A DNA stretch of 64,000 bases from Liolophura sinensis (taxonomy: Eukaryota; Mollusca; Polyplacophora; Chitonida; Chitonidae). The notes under the pieces were generated by a model that saw only the letters and a list, made by a program, of their open reading frames with translations, was not told the origin of the DNA and searched no databases. Both the position numbers and the translations under genes were made by a program. The stretch lies in contig NC_088307.1 of assembly GCF_032854445.1 (NCBI RefSeq), positions 7,514,017-7,578,016 of the forward strand, written 5' to 3'. Below, piece after piece: positions 23,167-35,300 of the stretch. The number at the start of each line of letters is the position of its first letter. The first letter of the stretch is position 1.

Positions 23167-26100
23167 ATGAATTTGATGCACGAACATGGATGTGTTGAAG
23201 AGTACCAACATGGCCCTAAGCAGGCGCACTTTAGCCCATACGCATTCAACGGAGGGTAAGCCAAAATGTCCATTTTAATTGAATGAACTTCTGCTTTCGG
23301 CTTGCGGGAAACAACAACAACACAATGTTAAAATTTCACGTGTGTACAGTCATTATCGGGTACCACCTTTGATCAACCAAAAATCTATGACCATTTATTG
23401 GAGGAGTTTAACAGTGACCGCTCAGAGCATTCTGATCCAGTCATTGGGGGAAAAGTTTGATCGCTTCATTTTTCTTGTACATTCCTGTCGAAATGTCACG
23501 TCCCGTGGAAATCTGAAGAAGCTAAAGCCTGAAACCGTCCCACTCTTTTTGGAAGAGCTTAAAATGATGCAACAAACCATATCTGAACATACGGAAGTAT
23601 CTGTGAATGAATGCGTCGTCTGCTTTAAGAAAATCTCAGCAAAAAAACAAATTGGGCGGACTGATCAATCGCTCAGACTCGTCACTGTGGTGACAGCGGT
23701 TCACTGGGCTCAGGGCATGTCGGGGTGTTTACCGGCCCAGAGTAAGATCAGCGATGACGTAATTTCTGAAAAAATCCGACCATTGACAGAAAATATGGAT
23801 AATATAGAGTGGTAATGAACACGTGTAAAAGTACCCCCAAAATGAAAGTTCCTTTGTGTAATTTTCTTCATTTGGCTTAAAAACACAATCTTTGTTTTAG
23901 AGTTCCTTTTCATGTATCCTTTAAATACCTGAATATATTTTGGCCCAAATAAGAAAGCTGTAGTTGCCCGACCTCAAATGGTAACGATATTCAACATTGT
24001 CGACCATCTGGGATTTATAGGTTCTAGTCGAATATGAGAGAATATTGTGAGGATTAGGGTGCTGTTAACATGTTTAGTTCTGTGTGCCTTTCATTTTTTT
24101 TTCTCCTCCACGGTCAAGTGGTTTTACTTTTTATTCATTGTTCATTTTTATGAATGGTGGGATGTTTAATTTACACACGAAAATACTGTAAATGAAGTAC
24201 GACATTCTTTGCTCTAGTCTCTGTCACCCATGAGTGATCTGCATTTAACTGTTCATGGTTCATACATATACCAGAAAGTCATCTCTTTGTTTTGGGACTG
24301 GCACCTATCGCACAGTTGGTAGCGTGGGTTGATCCTAGGTCGAGTCGCACCTAAGGCCTTAAAAGAGGAAGTTGTGACTTTCTCGCTTGGCGTTCAGCAT
24401 GAAGGGTTACTTGCCTTCGTTAAGGCGTCTTAGTGAAGCAGCACTAGATAAAAGAGCGGTGGAAATCTATCTTGCAACAAGGAGACACATTACATGCTCT
24501 CTAAGGATTCCTTCGTCGTCATATGAATGAAAAATTGTTAAGTACTACGTTAAACCCCAAGCACTACCTCACTCACTCTTTGTTTTGGAAGTTCTGGATT
24601 CAAATTTCTGTCAGACAGCGTATTGGGTCCGTAGTCAGATGCTTATGCCACTAGACCACTGGAGTTGTTGTGACAGAATGAGTTTTTTAACGTACGTTTA
24701 ATACAGATGAACATGGTAAGAGTTGAATGGACATGTGCGTATCTCACATGCTTTTGTCACGTGGACTACACCTGAAAAGGGTCTCCTCCATATTTGGCCA
24801 GCCTCATTTAGGGAAGCAGGAATAAATGAACGCAAATAGTAACATAAAAGATTACACATAAGCACAGCACCCTAGTCTTTACTATATCCAAGAATATTCC
24901 TTGTTTGTGGTTTCAGAACTGTGTTGGCTATAGCAGGAGAGAAGTTTGCTGTTGTAGCCTCTGATACTCGACTAAGCGAGGGCTTCTCAATCCACTCCAG
25001 GGAGACCCCAAAGACATACCAGCTGTAAGCTCTGAGTTTGTTATAACTACTCCATTACCTTCTAGTTAATGAATTGTGTGGAAAGGGATACAGAATGATT
25101 TCTGTAAGGCTGTCGTTAGAGATTGGCAAAGTCCAAGTTATGCATTGCCTAATCTTATTGTTTGGAACAGTGTTGTTGATTGTTAACTTGTGAAACCACG
25201 AAGGTATCAGCACATATATTGTTGTGATGGCCCAAAAGAATCTAAATGTTGATAGCAAAATTGTCAGAATGACAGAAATACCGGGAATATATCTTCACAT
25301 ATTACTCCATTATTACGCCATTTGCTTCTTTTTGGTGTTAAGTTAAATCTTGTGCCAAGGAATGGTCTAACAAATTTGATGGTAATTATCCTACACGTTT
25401 TTGTTCTACTGTGCATCTCTATTTGCTTTCAGGACAGAAACAACTGTTTTAGGCTTATGTGGTTTTCATGGAGATGCTTTGACGCTGAAAAAAATTCTAG
25501 ATGCCAGATTAATGGTAAGAAACAAGACCAGGGTTATCACATCAGTTCTCCAGATGTATCTCCATAAACAATTATTAAAATAGATTGGACCCTTTGTATT
25601 GGAAACACAATTTGTTTGAAATCACTATGTTTCTTTAGCCAGAGTTGACAAAAAAAAACATTAATTCGCTGCTGGCCAGACCTGTTTTGAGGTTACTCCT
25701 GACGAGGAATTTTTTGACAACGGCCTTGGTAAGACTGTTCACTGTGACTATCAGGCCCTTCACAAATGAGGTTGCATGTTCAGAGATTTAATCTTAAGTC
25801 AGGAGGTTTGTCAGGTATCTGACAAAGAGTGGAGATTTAATCTTAAGTCAGGAGGTTTGTCAGGTATCTGACAAAGAGTGGAGATTTAACCTTACGTCAG
25901 GAGGTTTGTCAGGTATCTGGCAAAGAGTGGAGATTTAACCTTACGTCAGGAGGTTTGTCAGGTATCTGGCAAAGAGTGGATTTAATCTTAAGTCAAGGGT
26001 TTGTCAGGTATCAGGCAAAGAGTGGAGATTTAATCTTAAGTCAGGGGGTTTGTCAGGTATCTGGCAAAGAGTGGAGATTTAATCTTAAGTCAGGGGTTTG

Positions 26101-29100
26101 TCAGGTATCTGGCAAAGAGTGGAGATTTAATCTTAAGTCAGGGGGTTTGTCAGGTATCTGGCAAAGAGTGGATTTAATCTTAAGTCAAGGGTTTGTCAGG
26201 TATCTGGCAAAGAGTGGAGATTTAATCTTAAGTCAGGGGTTTGTCAGGTATCTGGCAAAGAGTGGAGATTTAATCTTAAGTCAGGGGTTTGTCAGGTATC
26301 TGGCAAAGAGTGGAGATTTAATCTTAAGTCAGGGGGTTTGTCAGGTATCTGACAAAGAGTGGAGATTTAATCTTAAGTCAGGGGTTTGTCAGGTATCTGA
26401 CAAAGAGTGGAGATTTAATCTTAAGTCAGAGGGTTTGTCAGGTATCTGACAAAGAGTGGAGATTTAATCTTAAGTCAGGGGTTTGTCAGGTATCTGGCAA
26501 AGAGTGGAGATTTAATCTGGGAACTCAAGTTTCCTCCACCCATAAACCTGACCATTATCCAAAAGTGAAAAATTCTTGAGTATTGAGTTTAACACCAGTG
26601 AAATGTATAAATATATAAACAATTCCCAGTGGCTTTAGACACACTACTCTGATGATATTAACATGTGTGAGGTGAGGGAAAACACAAGGAAGCATATAAA
26701 AGGCACCTTCTTACCCCAGAGTTGACTAAATGGTGCAGTGGTATCTGAGTGCAGTGGTATTATAAGTTATCCGTGTGTTGAGAAGGGTATATGAGGAATT
26801 AAACCCTGGATTTTTTAATCCTGAGCTAGCTTTGTCAACTAATGACAGCGCTGGTATACCTGTGTTCAGTCACAGTGGCGTGTCACAAAGAAAAATGATG
26901 TCAGTCTGCGCAGTAATTTAAACGCGCAGGGTATAAATTCAGCGTCACAGAGAGAAATGATGTCAGTCTGCTCAGTAATTCAGCTGTGCAGGGTTTAAAT
27001 TTCATATACCTCTCTGATGCTGGAAAGTGCAGAAAGAGTTAAGACCAGTATTAAGTTTCATTGAGGCTGAAGTTCCATACTTGTGTTCAGTGATAGGTAT
27101 TAATATTCATCAGTCCTGACTTTAATACACTTTGGAAGAACAGACTGTGGTGAAATGGTTGGATACATTTGCCTTGCAATCATTAGGACAAATGAGCTTC
27201 GGATTCAAACTAGCCCATGGACAAGGAATAGTAGACTCCTCAGCTCTCACTGCTTGATGGACCTGGTGACACTGAGCAGTGCCTTCTACCAGGCATCATA
27301 TGTGCAAATCTGTCCAACATGTGGGAAAGTTTGTCAGTGCCTTGCCAAAGTTTGGTGGTTTACCCAGTGCACTGTTGGTTCCTGCACCCATAGAACTAAG
27401 CTAAGAATTCTGGAGTATGGTGTTGAAAAAGCAATGAAATACACTTGACGACAAAAAATCCTGTAATCTCCACTATGACAGTTTTCTCAGCTTTACAGGA
27501 TGCAGAAACATACACCTATACCCTAAATGACCTAAAAATTTTATCACAAACAAGCATTTTCTGAAGCAAATTAATGTCATATGGTATGACTTCTGGTGCT
27601 AAAATTTACATTTTCCCCAGTAGGATATCATCCTGCCTTCCAGATACCTGTCAAAGCAACTTTCTAAAATCAGTAGAACTCCCAGAATCTGATAAAATGA
27701 TATCTTGGACAAAATTTAAGGTCATTTAGGGTACACACAAGAAAATGACTTGAGTCTTTTGTATTTCAGATGTATGAACATGAACACAACAAGCAGATGT
27801 CCACCTCAGCCATAGCGGCCATGATCTCCACCATTCTCTACTACAGACGATTTTTCCCCTACTATGTCTACAACATTGTAGCAGGCATTGATGATGAAGG
27901 TTCGTACAGGTGGTGGTTCTCTGTGTTACTGCTGCCAGTTGTGTAATCTAGCACATTGTAGGAGGCATTAATGATGAAGGTTTGAACAGGTGGTGTTTCT
28001 CTGTGTTACTGATGCCAGTTGTGTAATCTAGCACATTGTAGCAGGCATTGATGATGAAGGTACGTACAGGTGGTAGTTCCCTGTGTTACTGACACCAGCT
28101 GTGTAATGTAGCACATTGTAGCAGGCATTGATGATGAAGGTATGTACAGGTGGTGGTTCTCTGTGTTACTGACGCCAGCTATGTAATCTAGCACATTGTA
28201 GCAGGCATTGATGATGAAGTTATGTACAGGTGGTGGTTCTCTGTGTTACTGACGCCAGCTGTGTAATCTAGCACATTGCAGGAGGCATTGATGATGAAGA
28301 TACGGATAAGTGGTGGTTCTCTGTGTAACTGATGGGCCTCTATATTTTTAGCCCATACATGTGAAGGTCTGACAGCAAACTGTGAATGGCTGTGGGTTTC
28401 CCCTGGGCTTTGCCCAGTTTCCTCTCACCATAATGCTTTTTGCCGTCATATAAGTGAAATATTCGTGAGTACAGCGTAAAACACCAATCAAATAAAATAA
28501 TTACTAAATATATTGTTAGCTTTATCTTGTCTCTTAACTTGTAAGGGGAGAGGCTCTACTTGGTTTCTTGTTCTCTCACTGTATGTAATTGTGGTTCACA
28601 GGGAAAGGCTGTGTGTTCAGTTTTGACCCTGTGGGATCATATGAGCGTGAGTCGTACAGAGCCGGGGGTTCAGCTAGCTCCATGTTACAGCCGTTGTTAG
28701 ATAACCAGGTAAGTGGCAGTGCAGCTCATTGTGACTTAAAAAAAAACAAACAAAAAAAAAAAAACAGTTACTCCAGTCCCAAATCTCTTGAATTGTAAGC
28801 AAAATTAATTAATGGTATGGATCAAATGATCAGGATTGCATTCCTCAATTATAACAAACTTTTTGGGCATCTACATGTATGCCTGTGTATGGGTATCAAT
28901 CCCATTTTTACTCGGGAAGTTTTCAAGAATCGTTCATTTGTTCAATCGTTCAATGAAGTCAATTGCTTTGTGGGACTCCGTGCAAAGAAGCTGTTTGTGT
29001 TTTTTGTTGTGTGCGGCCTTACATAGTGAATGTTGACGACAGCTTACCTTCCATTCCACCAGTGTAATGTGTCAATTCAGGGAAATGGAGAGGTTGGTTG

Positions 29101-30418
29101 TGTAAATTTGCCTGCAGCACCTCATTCTCAAATTTCAACTCTTCCACATTTACAGTTTTATGATGCACAACAGTGACTAGATAAAGAGTCATTATTTCTT
29201 AAGTAAAAATCAAATTGATAAATTAATAGAGCCTAGAGGCTTATTCCTGGCCTAGTGCTGCCGATAGTGTATACATTATGTTCATGACTATCAGGCTAAG
29301 AATACATGTAGCTTGATGGTAGACTTATCTGCCCCCTGAATTACCCTAATTTGTCAGCCACCTAGGACACTAATATTTTGAAACGTTCTGGGAGATCTGT
29401 AGGGCTTAGAGAAATAAATTTAAGCTTTTATCCTTAGTGACACAAATAATTCATTTTAGTGTCATTTTTGTTATAATTGTATGCAAAAATTTCTCTGAAA
29501 ATAGTTCTTCTGAGGTTATAAGGTTCAAGATTTACTGTAGTCTTGAATGGTGTAAAATAATAGCATTACAAACCAATAGAGCATCATGGGAATATTAAAG
29601 GGCCATACCACTGACGTCAGAAAAATTGTGCTGTTATTTCAGGCGTCGTCTAAATGATCTAGTTGAGCCTTTCAGATGTATACTGACGCGTATCTGATTT
29701 TGAATGAACAATTGAAGCTTCATTTTTTTCTGCGGTTTCACTTCGACCATCAACTCACTCAAGTCGTCTTATTTAGAAAGCCATTTTTTTTTTTGTCAGT
29801 TATCGCTCCTTGTCTAAAGGATAGGACATGTTCAGTGCAATTTGACATGGTACAATTTTGTAATTATGCAGTCAAACATGCAGCTTCAGTTCTGCAGCAC
29901 AGATCCTTGGGAATTACGAATGCTTTTTAAAAAGTATTTAGTTTACTAGACTTAGAACATGCTTATTTTATATTATTTATATGTGCGTTCGTTACATGGT
30001 GGGAATCTTTGCGCTACCTCATTTGCATGTTATCTTGTCGGGCAGACAGTTTAGACCAGTGGCAGATTTCCCCTTATAATTCTCTTAATTGACATTTTTA
30101 AGAAAACATTGGCCTTAAAGGTTTAATTAGGAGTCAGATGCAACTCATTTTTGTATTTAGCAAAACCAACGCAAAAAATTTGAATTTCTTTCGGCCGTAT
30201 GCCCCTTTGATGTGTGTGTATGTCTGTTACAGATAGGCTACAAGAACCAGGAGGGAGTGAAACATGTGAAGCTGTCCCAGGAGAAGGCCGTAGCTCTGGT
30301 CAAGGATGTGTTCATATCTGCTGCTGAGAGAGATATCTACACTGGAGACGCAATTCTCATTAACGTTATCACAGCAAAGGGAGTTAAGTGTGAAGATTTC
30401 CAACTCAGGCGAGACTGA
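23167..30418 (+). CDS. PSMB1: Proteasome 20S subunit beta type-1 (beta-6)
   Basis: Six coding exons: 23167..23255, 24917..25024, 25433..25514, 27770..27899, 28602..28708 and 30233..30418. They join in phase to 702 nt, 233 residues plus stop (human 241). Landmarks: [130 protein letters not shown]. It is a structural, non-proteolytic subunit of the two inner beta rings of the 20S core. The N-terminal extension before FSPY is shorter than in vertebrates. All acceptors are AG and donors GT (gtaag, gtaagc, gtaaga, gttcgt, gtaagt); the exon 4 donor gttcgt is the weakest. It is head to head with LSM2. Confidence 0.97.
23279..23815 (+). CDS. Unassigned 178-codon ORF in PSMB1 intron 1
   Basis: An uninterrupted ORF starting 23 bp after the exon 1 donor. 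Its composition is protein-like (segments [38 protein letters not shown]), but I recognise no domain and see no promoter or polyadenylation signal of its own. It could be a transposon remnant, a retained-intron product or chance. Confidence 0.25.
   Translation: MNELLLSACGKQQQHNVKISRVYSHYRVPPLINQKSMTIYWRSLTVTAQSILIQSLGEKFDRFIFLVHSCRNVTSRGNLKKLKPETVPLFLEELKMMQQTISEHTEVSVNECVVCFKKISAKKQIGRTDQSLRLVTVVTAVHWAQGMSGCLPAQSKISDDVISEKIRPLTENMDNIEW
24299..24580 (+). repeat. SINE-B copy
   Basis: Plus-strand SINE-B in PSMB1 intron 1: head TATCGCACAGTTGGTAGCGT, TAGGTCGAGTCGCACC, body AAAAGAGCGGTGGAAATC and tail ATGAAAAATTGTTAAGTACT ending CCCCAAGCACTACCTCACTC. Confidence 0.85.
25785..26600 (+). repeat. 48-bp minisatellite grown inside a SINE-C
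   Basis: About 15 units of GATTTAATCTTAAGTCAGGG, GTTTGTCAGGTATCTGGCAA, AGAGTGGA run from 25785 to about 26517. The core is the SINE-C middle (compare AAGTCAGAAAGTTTGTCAGG at 5687). Straight after the array comes the next part of the same SINE: TTTCCTCCACCCATAAACCT, AAAAATTCTTGAGTATTGAG, TTTAACACC to 26600. It lies in PSMB1 intron 3; the long plus frame through it is not a gene. Confidence 0.85.
26865..27000. repeat. Direct duplication, about 70 bp twice
   Basis: GTCACA.AGAAAAATGATGTC, AGTCTGC.CAGTAATT and GCAGGGT.TAAATT occur twice in tandem in PSMB1 intron 3. Confidence 0.7.
27135..27447 (+). repeat. SINE-C copy, near full length
   Basis: tRNA-like head TGTGGTGAAATGGTTGGATA with B-box-like GGATTCAAACTAGCC, body AAAGTTTGTCAGTGCCTTGC, CAAAGTTTGGTGGTTTACCC and tail TTCTGGAGTATGGTGTTGAA. 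It lies in PSMB1 intron 3. Confidence 0.75.
27873..28334 (+). repeat. 80-bp array copying exon 4 end and splice donor
   Basis: Six units of 80 bp start at 27873, 27953, 28033, 28113, 28193 and 28273. Unit 1 contains the last 27 coding bases of PSMB1 exon 4 (27873-27899) and its donor. Later units repeat this exon piece (GCAGGCATTGATGATGAAG). Donor positions read gttcgt (native, 27900), gtttga (27980), gtacgt (28060), gtatgt (28140), then ttatgt and atacgg. Units 3 and 4 fit the donor consensus better than the native site. Confidence 0.92.
28345..28505 (+). repeat. SINE-A copy, 3' half
   Basis: GTGAAGGTCTGACAGCAAAC, GTGGGTTTCCCCTGGGCTTT, CATATAAGTGAAATATTCGT and GAGTACAGCGTAAAACACCA with a CAATCAAATAAAATAA tail. 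It lies in PSMB1 intron 4, directly after the 80-bp array. Confidence 0.85.
28709..30232. other. PSMB1 intron 5
   Basis: AT-rich, no exon or clear repeat recognised; short ORFs here look like chance. Confidence 0.5.
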
Positions 30419-30576
30419 TCTCCCCTTTTTGTAACTGTAACCCTAACGGGCTCAAGGGCGGTTGACTTTTGACTTGGAGATGTGGAATGTAAAAGTTACC
30501 AGGGTGGAAATTGAGCAGTGGAGAATGTGTCTGTTCTGAAGGGAAAATCTATCATCAATCGCCATCATCAAGCATC

Positions 30577-30582
30577 AATAAA
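30577..30582 (+). terminator. PSMB1 polyadenylation signal AATAAA
   Basis: AATAAA lies about 160 bp after the PSMB1 stop codon, in a normal position for the end of the transcript. Confidence 0.7.
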
Positions 30583-30599
30583 ATGTTGACTTTTTGAAA

Positions 30600-32108
30600 A
30601 TTTGAATATTGAATTTTCCTTCGTCAGCATGGCCAAGAATATGAAAAAACCTTTACAGGGTGTGAAAAGGACAAAGCTGTCAAAAATAATCGTCATAACT
30701 GTCCACATTTTCTGAATTTTTTTTTCTAGTTAGTATATTTATCGAGTGCTTCGCAGTGTACTAGAACTATTCTTCAAAAGCCAATGGTTTAAGATATTTC
30801 TATGACTTAAAATATGTTATGTCAGACATGATCCTGACAATGGTGTGATCAGTTCGTTCGCCACACGTGTAAGGCTGAATAAGTTATCTTTACACGATTC
30901 ATCCTTGGTCATTTGACATTGTCACATATGAAATAAATTGTGCAACTTGCTTTAACTTGTGTTGGCGTGATACTTCAGTAGGGGCAGCACTTTGGCGGCA
31001 TGGACTCCCTGCCACAAGACAACACAGTATATGTACACAAACCTAATTACTCGTCGTCATCTTATGACTGAAAAATAATTAAAGTACCGCGTAAATCCCA
31101 AGCACACAAACATACATTCAATAGCGAAGACACACGAGGTGTGAGTTTAATATTGGACCTCGACATGAATTTTTTGTCAAGATTCTTATGCTAACACCCA
31201 TATCATGTTGATGGTGGCAGTATGTAGTGGCTGCCCATCCGTCTGATCGTTTGCTGGCAAAACACTCTATCTGTTCTAGAAGTGAACTTAAAGAATACAT
31301 GAAAAGGCGCTATAAAACAACGAGTATTGTATTAGGGAACACGAAGAAAGATAGGCCACAAAACTTCATTTTCTCAGGCATATTCTATATTTCTTAGTCA
31401 TTTCTTAAACGTCTATTTCATGCATATTTTCCATCAGTGGACGGAAATATTCAGAAAGACGTCATCTATGAACATACTGGGAATGCGGAACCAGCTTAGT
31501 GTCCCCAGTTTGGGCTCCCCCCCCCCCCCCCCCCAAAAAAAAATTTATTTTGACAACACAACAGGCTACATAATTTGAGCTCTGACCGCTGGGGCCTTAC
31601 GAAAACTGTAGTTTAAAGTCAATGAAGAAAGCTAAAATGCGTTTTTATAGTTTTATTTGTTGTGCCACACCATATGCTGCGTATATAGAAATAAAAAAAA
31701 AAGCGTTATATTTTTATTTATTTATTTATTAAATTTGATTTTGTTTTACACCGTTCTCCCAAGCATTTTATGTATCCCTTAAGTTCAGCAAACTTACATG
31801 TATACCACATCTATACTCTGTCATTAGGAAGAAGCTTATTTTTTTAAGTTGGAAAGAAAAACCCTGCGCCATGACAGCTTTTGATAATTATTTTGACTTT
31901 GAATGAATGAATAAATGCTTGGGATTTAACGATTTTGACTTAGAAAACCAAGCATAAAATTGATAATGGAACAAGCAATCACTGATTCAACCAAAAATAG
32001 GCCACAGCATGGTACCCAGCAATATCCAAATATACCATTACCAGAAAGAAAAGAAAAAACATCAATACGGAAAAGAAAGACGTCTATTTAGAGTATGCAT
32101 GTATATTT
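30600..32108. other. Intergenic spacer PSMB1 to PSP94 cluster
   Basis: No gene. SINE-B tails lie at 31046-31105 (plus; CGTCGTCATCTTATGACTGA) and 31900-31940 (minus; AATAAATGCTTGGGATTTAA). A poly-C run of about 18 followed by poly-A lies at 31517-31543, and TTTATTTATTTATT at 31712. Confidence 0.55.
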
Positions 32109-32346
32109 TAGGATGGTGGATCGTTTCTGATTGGCTGGTGCAGGAGATAATTAAGTTCTGATTGGCTGGTGCGGCAGATAATTAAGTCCTGATTGGCTTG
32201 TGCGGGAGATAATCAAGTCTAGGCTATGCCTAGCCTGAACTGAATTGTAGGGATAGCAGATTGATCCAAGCGTGACCAAAGTTGTAGGGTTTAACCCAAG
32301 AAACCCTAATCCCACTGTCAGACAGTCAGCGTGGGCCCTGTATCCC
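32109..32346. mobile_element. Short inverted-repeat element (MITE), copy 2
   Basis: Related to the element at 17062-17213 (TCGTTTCTGATTGGCTGGTG, GCGTGACCAAAGTTGTAGGG, CACTGTCAGACAGTCAGC). Its left part is expanded into three tandem 31-bp units (CTGATTGGCTGGTGC, GAGATAATTAAGT) at 32124-32218. It ends about 20 bp downstream of the stop codon of PSP94-like gene D, so it probably contributes to that gene's 3' UTR. Confidence 0.65.
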
Positions 32347-32366
32347 TCTAAGTGGACAATCTGATT

Positions 32367-35300
32367 TCACTTTCTCCCAATAGGTGTTATGGGTCCTCCA
32401 GTCAAACAGTCTTTTGTTTCGTCCTCCGCTTTGACCATATAAGGAGTGCAGTCATGCGCTATTACTTTACATCCTGGTATGGGGCCATAAACACCAGCGG
32501 CAATACCATAGCTGCGGATGAAAACGGTGAAATGTAATTAGCCCGAGACATCGGTTTAAGGGTGACTTATATATGGTGATACGCGGGAACCGCTGGCCTA
32601 CGCATAACCCCGTATTAAGAGATTACAGCCGAGATTCTTGGCTATGATATATTCAATGAAGTTCATCCAAGAATGATTTTAGTCTGCGTTCTTCACGATA
32701 ATGTCTAGACGAGACAAGAAAATGTTTTTCTCCAGGTTGTAATGTCAAGGAAATGAAACCAAAAGGAAGGTGTTCGCTCAAAGCAGTATATCTTTTATCT
32801 TTAGGGACAGGGGAATGAGTCCAGCGTTCATTATTTATGATGTCCAATATATTTCGCCTAAACGTTTAGCTCGTTTTCAGTTGACATATTTTTTCTTGAT
32901 TCTAACTGATTCATTCACCTTATTGGTTCTGTTTAGAAAGTTTTTTTTTATGAAGTTTGATTAATTTATTATTAGAAAAACTAAATTGTTAGCAAATTAG
33001 CATTTTAAGTCTTTAAAACGTGATTCTAAATGTGCATTTTACAGACCAGACTGTACTTCATGTATGGATGACTCTATGCTTGTGATTTTACGTCGTACTT
33101 AGCAAATATTTTAGTCATATGGCAAGAAATAGTCAGCGTGTGCCTCCACCGGAGTATCATACCGAAGACACCAGACATGACACCCTACCAAATCACATTG
33201 TACTGACACCGGGTTAACCAGTCGTGATGCCGTGCTCTAACATATGTCAGTGGTGAGTGAAAAAAGAGGCAACAACAAGAACAAGTTTTAAAGTCTTTGG
33301 TATGGCCCTACCCGGACTACGAGGTGGGCGCTCTTACCATTAGGCTACCGGAGCGGTTCAGTATTTCATGAAGAAGTCCCTATAAGAGCTGGAGGCGGGA
33401 ATGAATGCAGGGAGGAGTTTTATTATTTTCTCCATACTAGTTTTACGCTGTACTCAAGAATATTTCACTTATACGACGGCGGGAGGAAACCGAGCTGAGC
33501 CCGGGGGAAACCCACGACCATCCGCAGGTTGCTGGAAAACCTTGCCCCAGGGGTTAATAATAAGCTTATAAATAAATTCAGTCAAAAGGTTTCCTTCAAG
33601 GGCCCAAAGTCAACCGTTGATAGGGCCAACCCGGTGATGTGTCTGAACGGAGCAGTATATGAAACTATATATTGTGAAAATAAGCTGACCAAAGATATTG
33701 AGATACTCACCCACAGCAACCCATGCCCGATTTACTACAGCTACATTCAGTGCACTCCTTCGGGATTTTGAAACTGGAGCCGATTTCATAATGGACGCCT
33801 TTGTACTCGCAGTATGTATGGCTCAGTCCGTCTGTCAACACAGGAGCGCTAGTCAGTTGGAAATAAGTATCGTAATGTATTGGTATCTTTATAACATTTT
33901 TATTTAATGCCACGCTCAAAAAATTTTGCACTTTTGCAATACGATTGGGTTTCTGGGGTTGAAAAAAACCTTAGTGCTCGGGATAAAGTATCCACCTTTT
34001 GTAAGAGTATATGTTTCAAACCGATTTCAACCAAGTTGAGAAACCCTTGATAGCTTATGCGACTATAGGCTTGATGTTTTTACTCTTGCAAACCACTCCC
34101 CTGGACAATACAGTCGCGTGCTCGAAACGAGTTCTGGCTTCAAGTCAGAAGGATTGTCAGACGAGGAAAAGGTGAAACCCCGAAAGGTCGCGGTCCTGTG
34201 TCGTCCGTGTCTTCCTCATAAACACGAAGGTCGCGGTTTTGTTATATTGGCCTAACACCACTCTTCGCGGATTCGCCAAGCTCGCGGTCAAAAATGGACG
34301 CTATCAGCCACCATACCTAACACAGATTCCTAAAGCCTGTTTAAAGCCTGGAAGTCAAAGGCCCGTTTAAAGCCTGAAAGTCACAAGCCTGTTTAAAGCC
34401 TGGAAGTCACAAGCCTGTTTAAAGCCTGGAAGTCACAAGCCTGTCTGAAGCCTGAAAGTCACGAGCCCGTTTAAAGCCTGGAAGTCACAAGTCTGTTCAA
34501 AGCCTGGAAGTCACAAGCCCGTTTAAAGCCTGGAAGTCACAAGCCCGTTTAAAGCCTGGAAGTCACAAGTCTGTTCAAAGCCTGGAAGTCACAAGCCCGT
34601 TTAAAGCCTGGAAGTCACAAGCCTGTTTAAAGCCTGGAAGTCACAAGTCTGTTTAAAGCCTGGAAGTCACAAGCCCGTTTAAAGCCTGGAAGTCACAAGC
34701 CTGTTTAAAGCCTGGAAGTCACAAGCCCGTTTAAAGCCTGGAAGTCACAAGCCTGTTTAAAGCCTGGAAGTCGCAAGCCCGCTTAAAGCTTGGAAGTCAC
34801 AAGCCCGTTTAAAGCCTGGAAGAGAAAAATCTGTTTAAAGCCTGGAAGTCACAAACCCGTTTAAAGCCTGGAAGTCAAAGCCTGTTAAAAGCCCGGAAGT
34901 CACAAGCCCGTTTAAAGCCTGGAAGTCACAAGTCTGTTTAAAGCCTGGAAGTCACAAAGCCTGTTTAAAGCCTGGAAGTCACAAGCCTGTGTAAAGCCTG
35001 GAAGTCACCAGCCTGTTTAAAGCCTGGAAGTCACAAGCCTGTTTAAAGCCTGGAAGTCACCAGCCTGTTTAAAGCCTGGAACTCACAAGCCTGTTTAAAG
35101 CCTGAAAGTCACAAGCCTGTTTAAAGCCTGAAAGTCACAAGCCTGTTTAAAGCCTGGAAGTCACCAGCCTGTTTAAAGCCTGGAAGTCATAAGCCTGTTT
35201 AAAGCCTGGAAGTCACAAGCCTGTTTAAAGCCTGGAAGTCACAAAGCCTGTTTAAAGCCTGGAAGTCAAAGGCCTGTTTAAAGCCTGGAAGTCACAAGCC

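Noticed and set aside
25955-26449. 164-codon ORF in PSMB1 intron 3
   Set aside because: It is the translation of a 48-bp minisatellite (period divisible by three) with no splice or start context.
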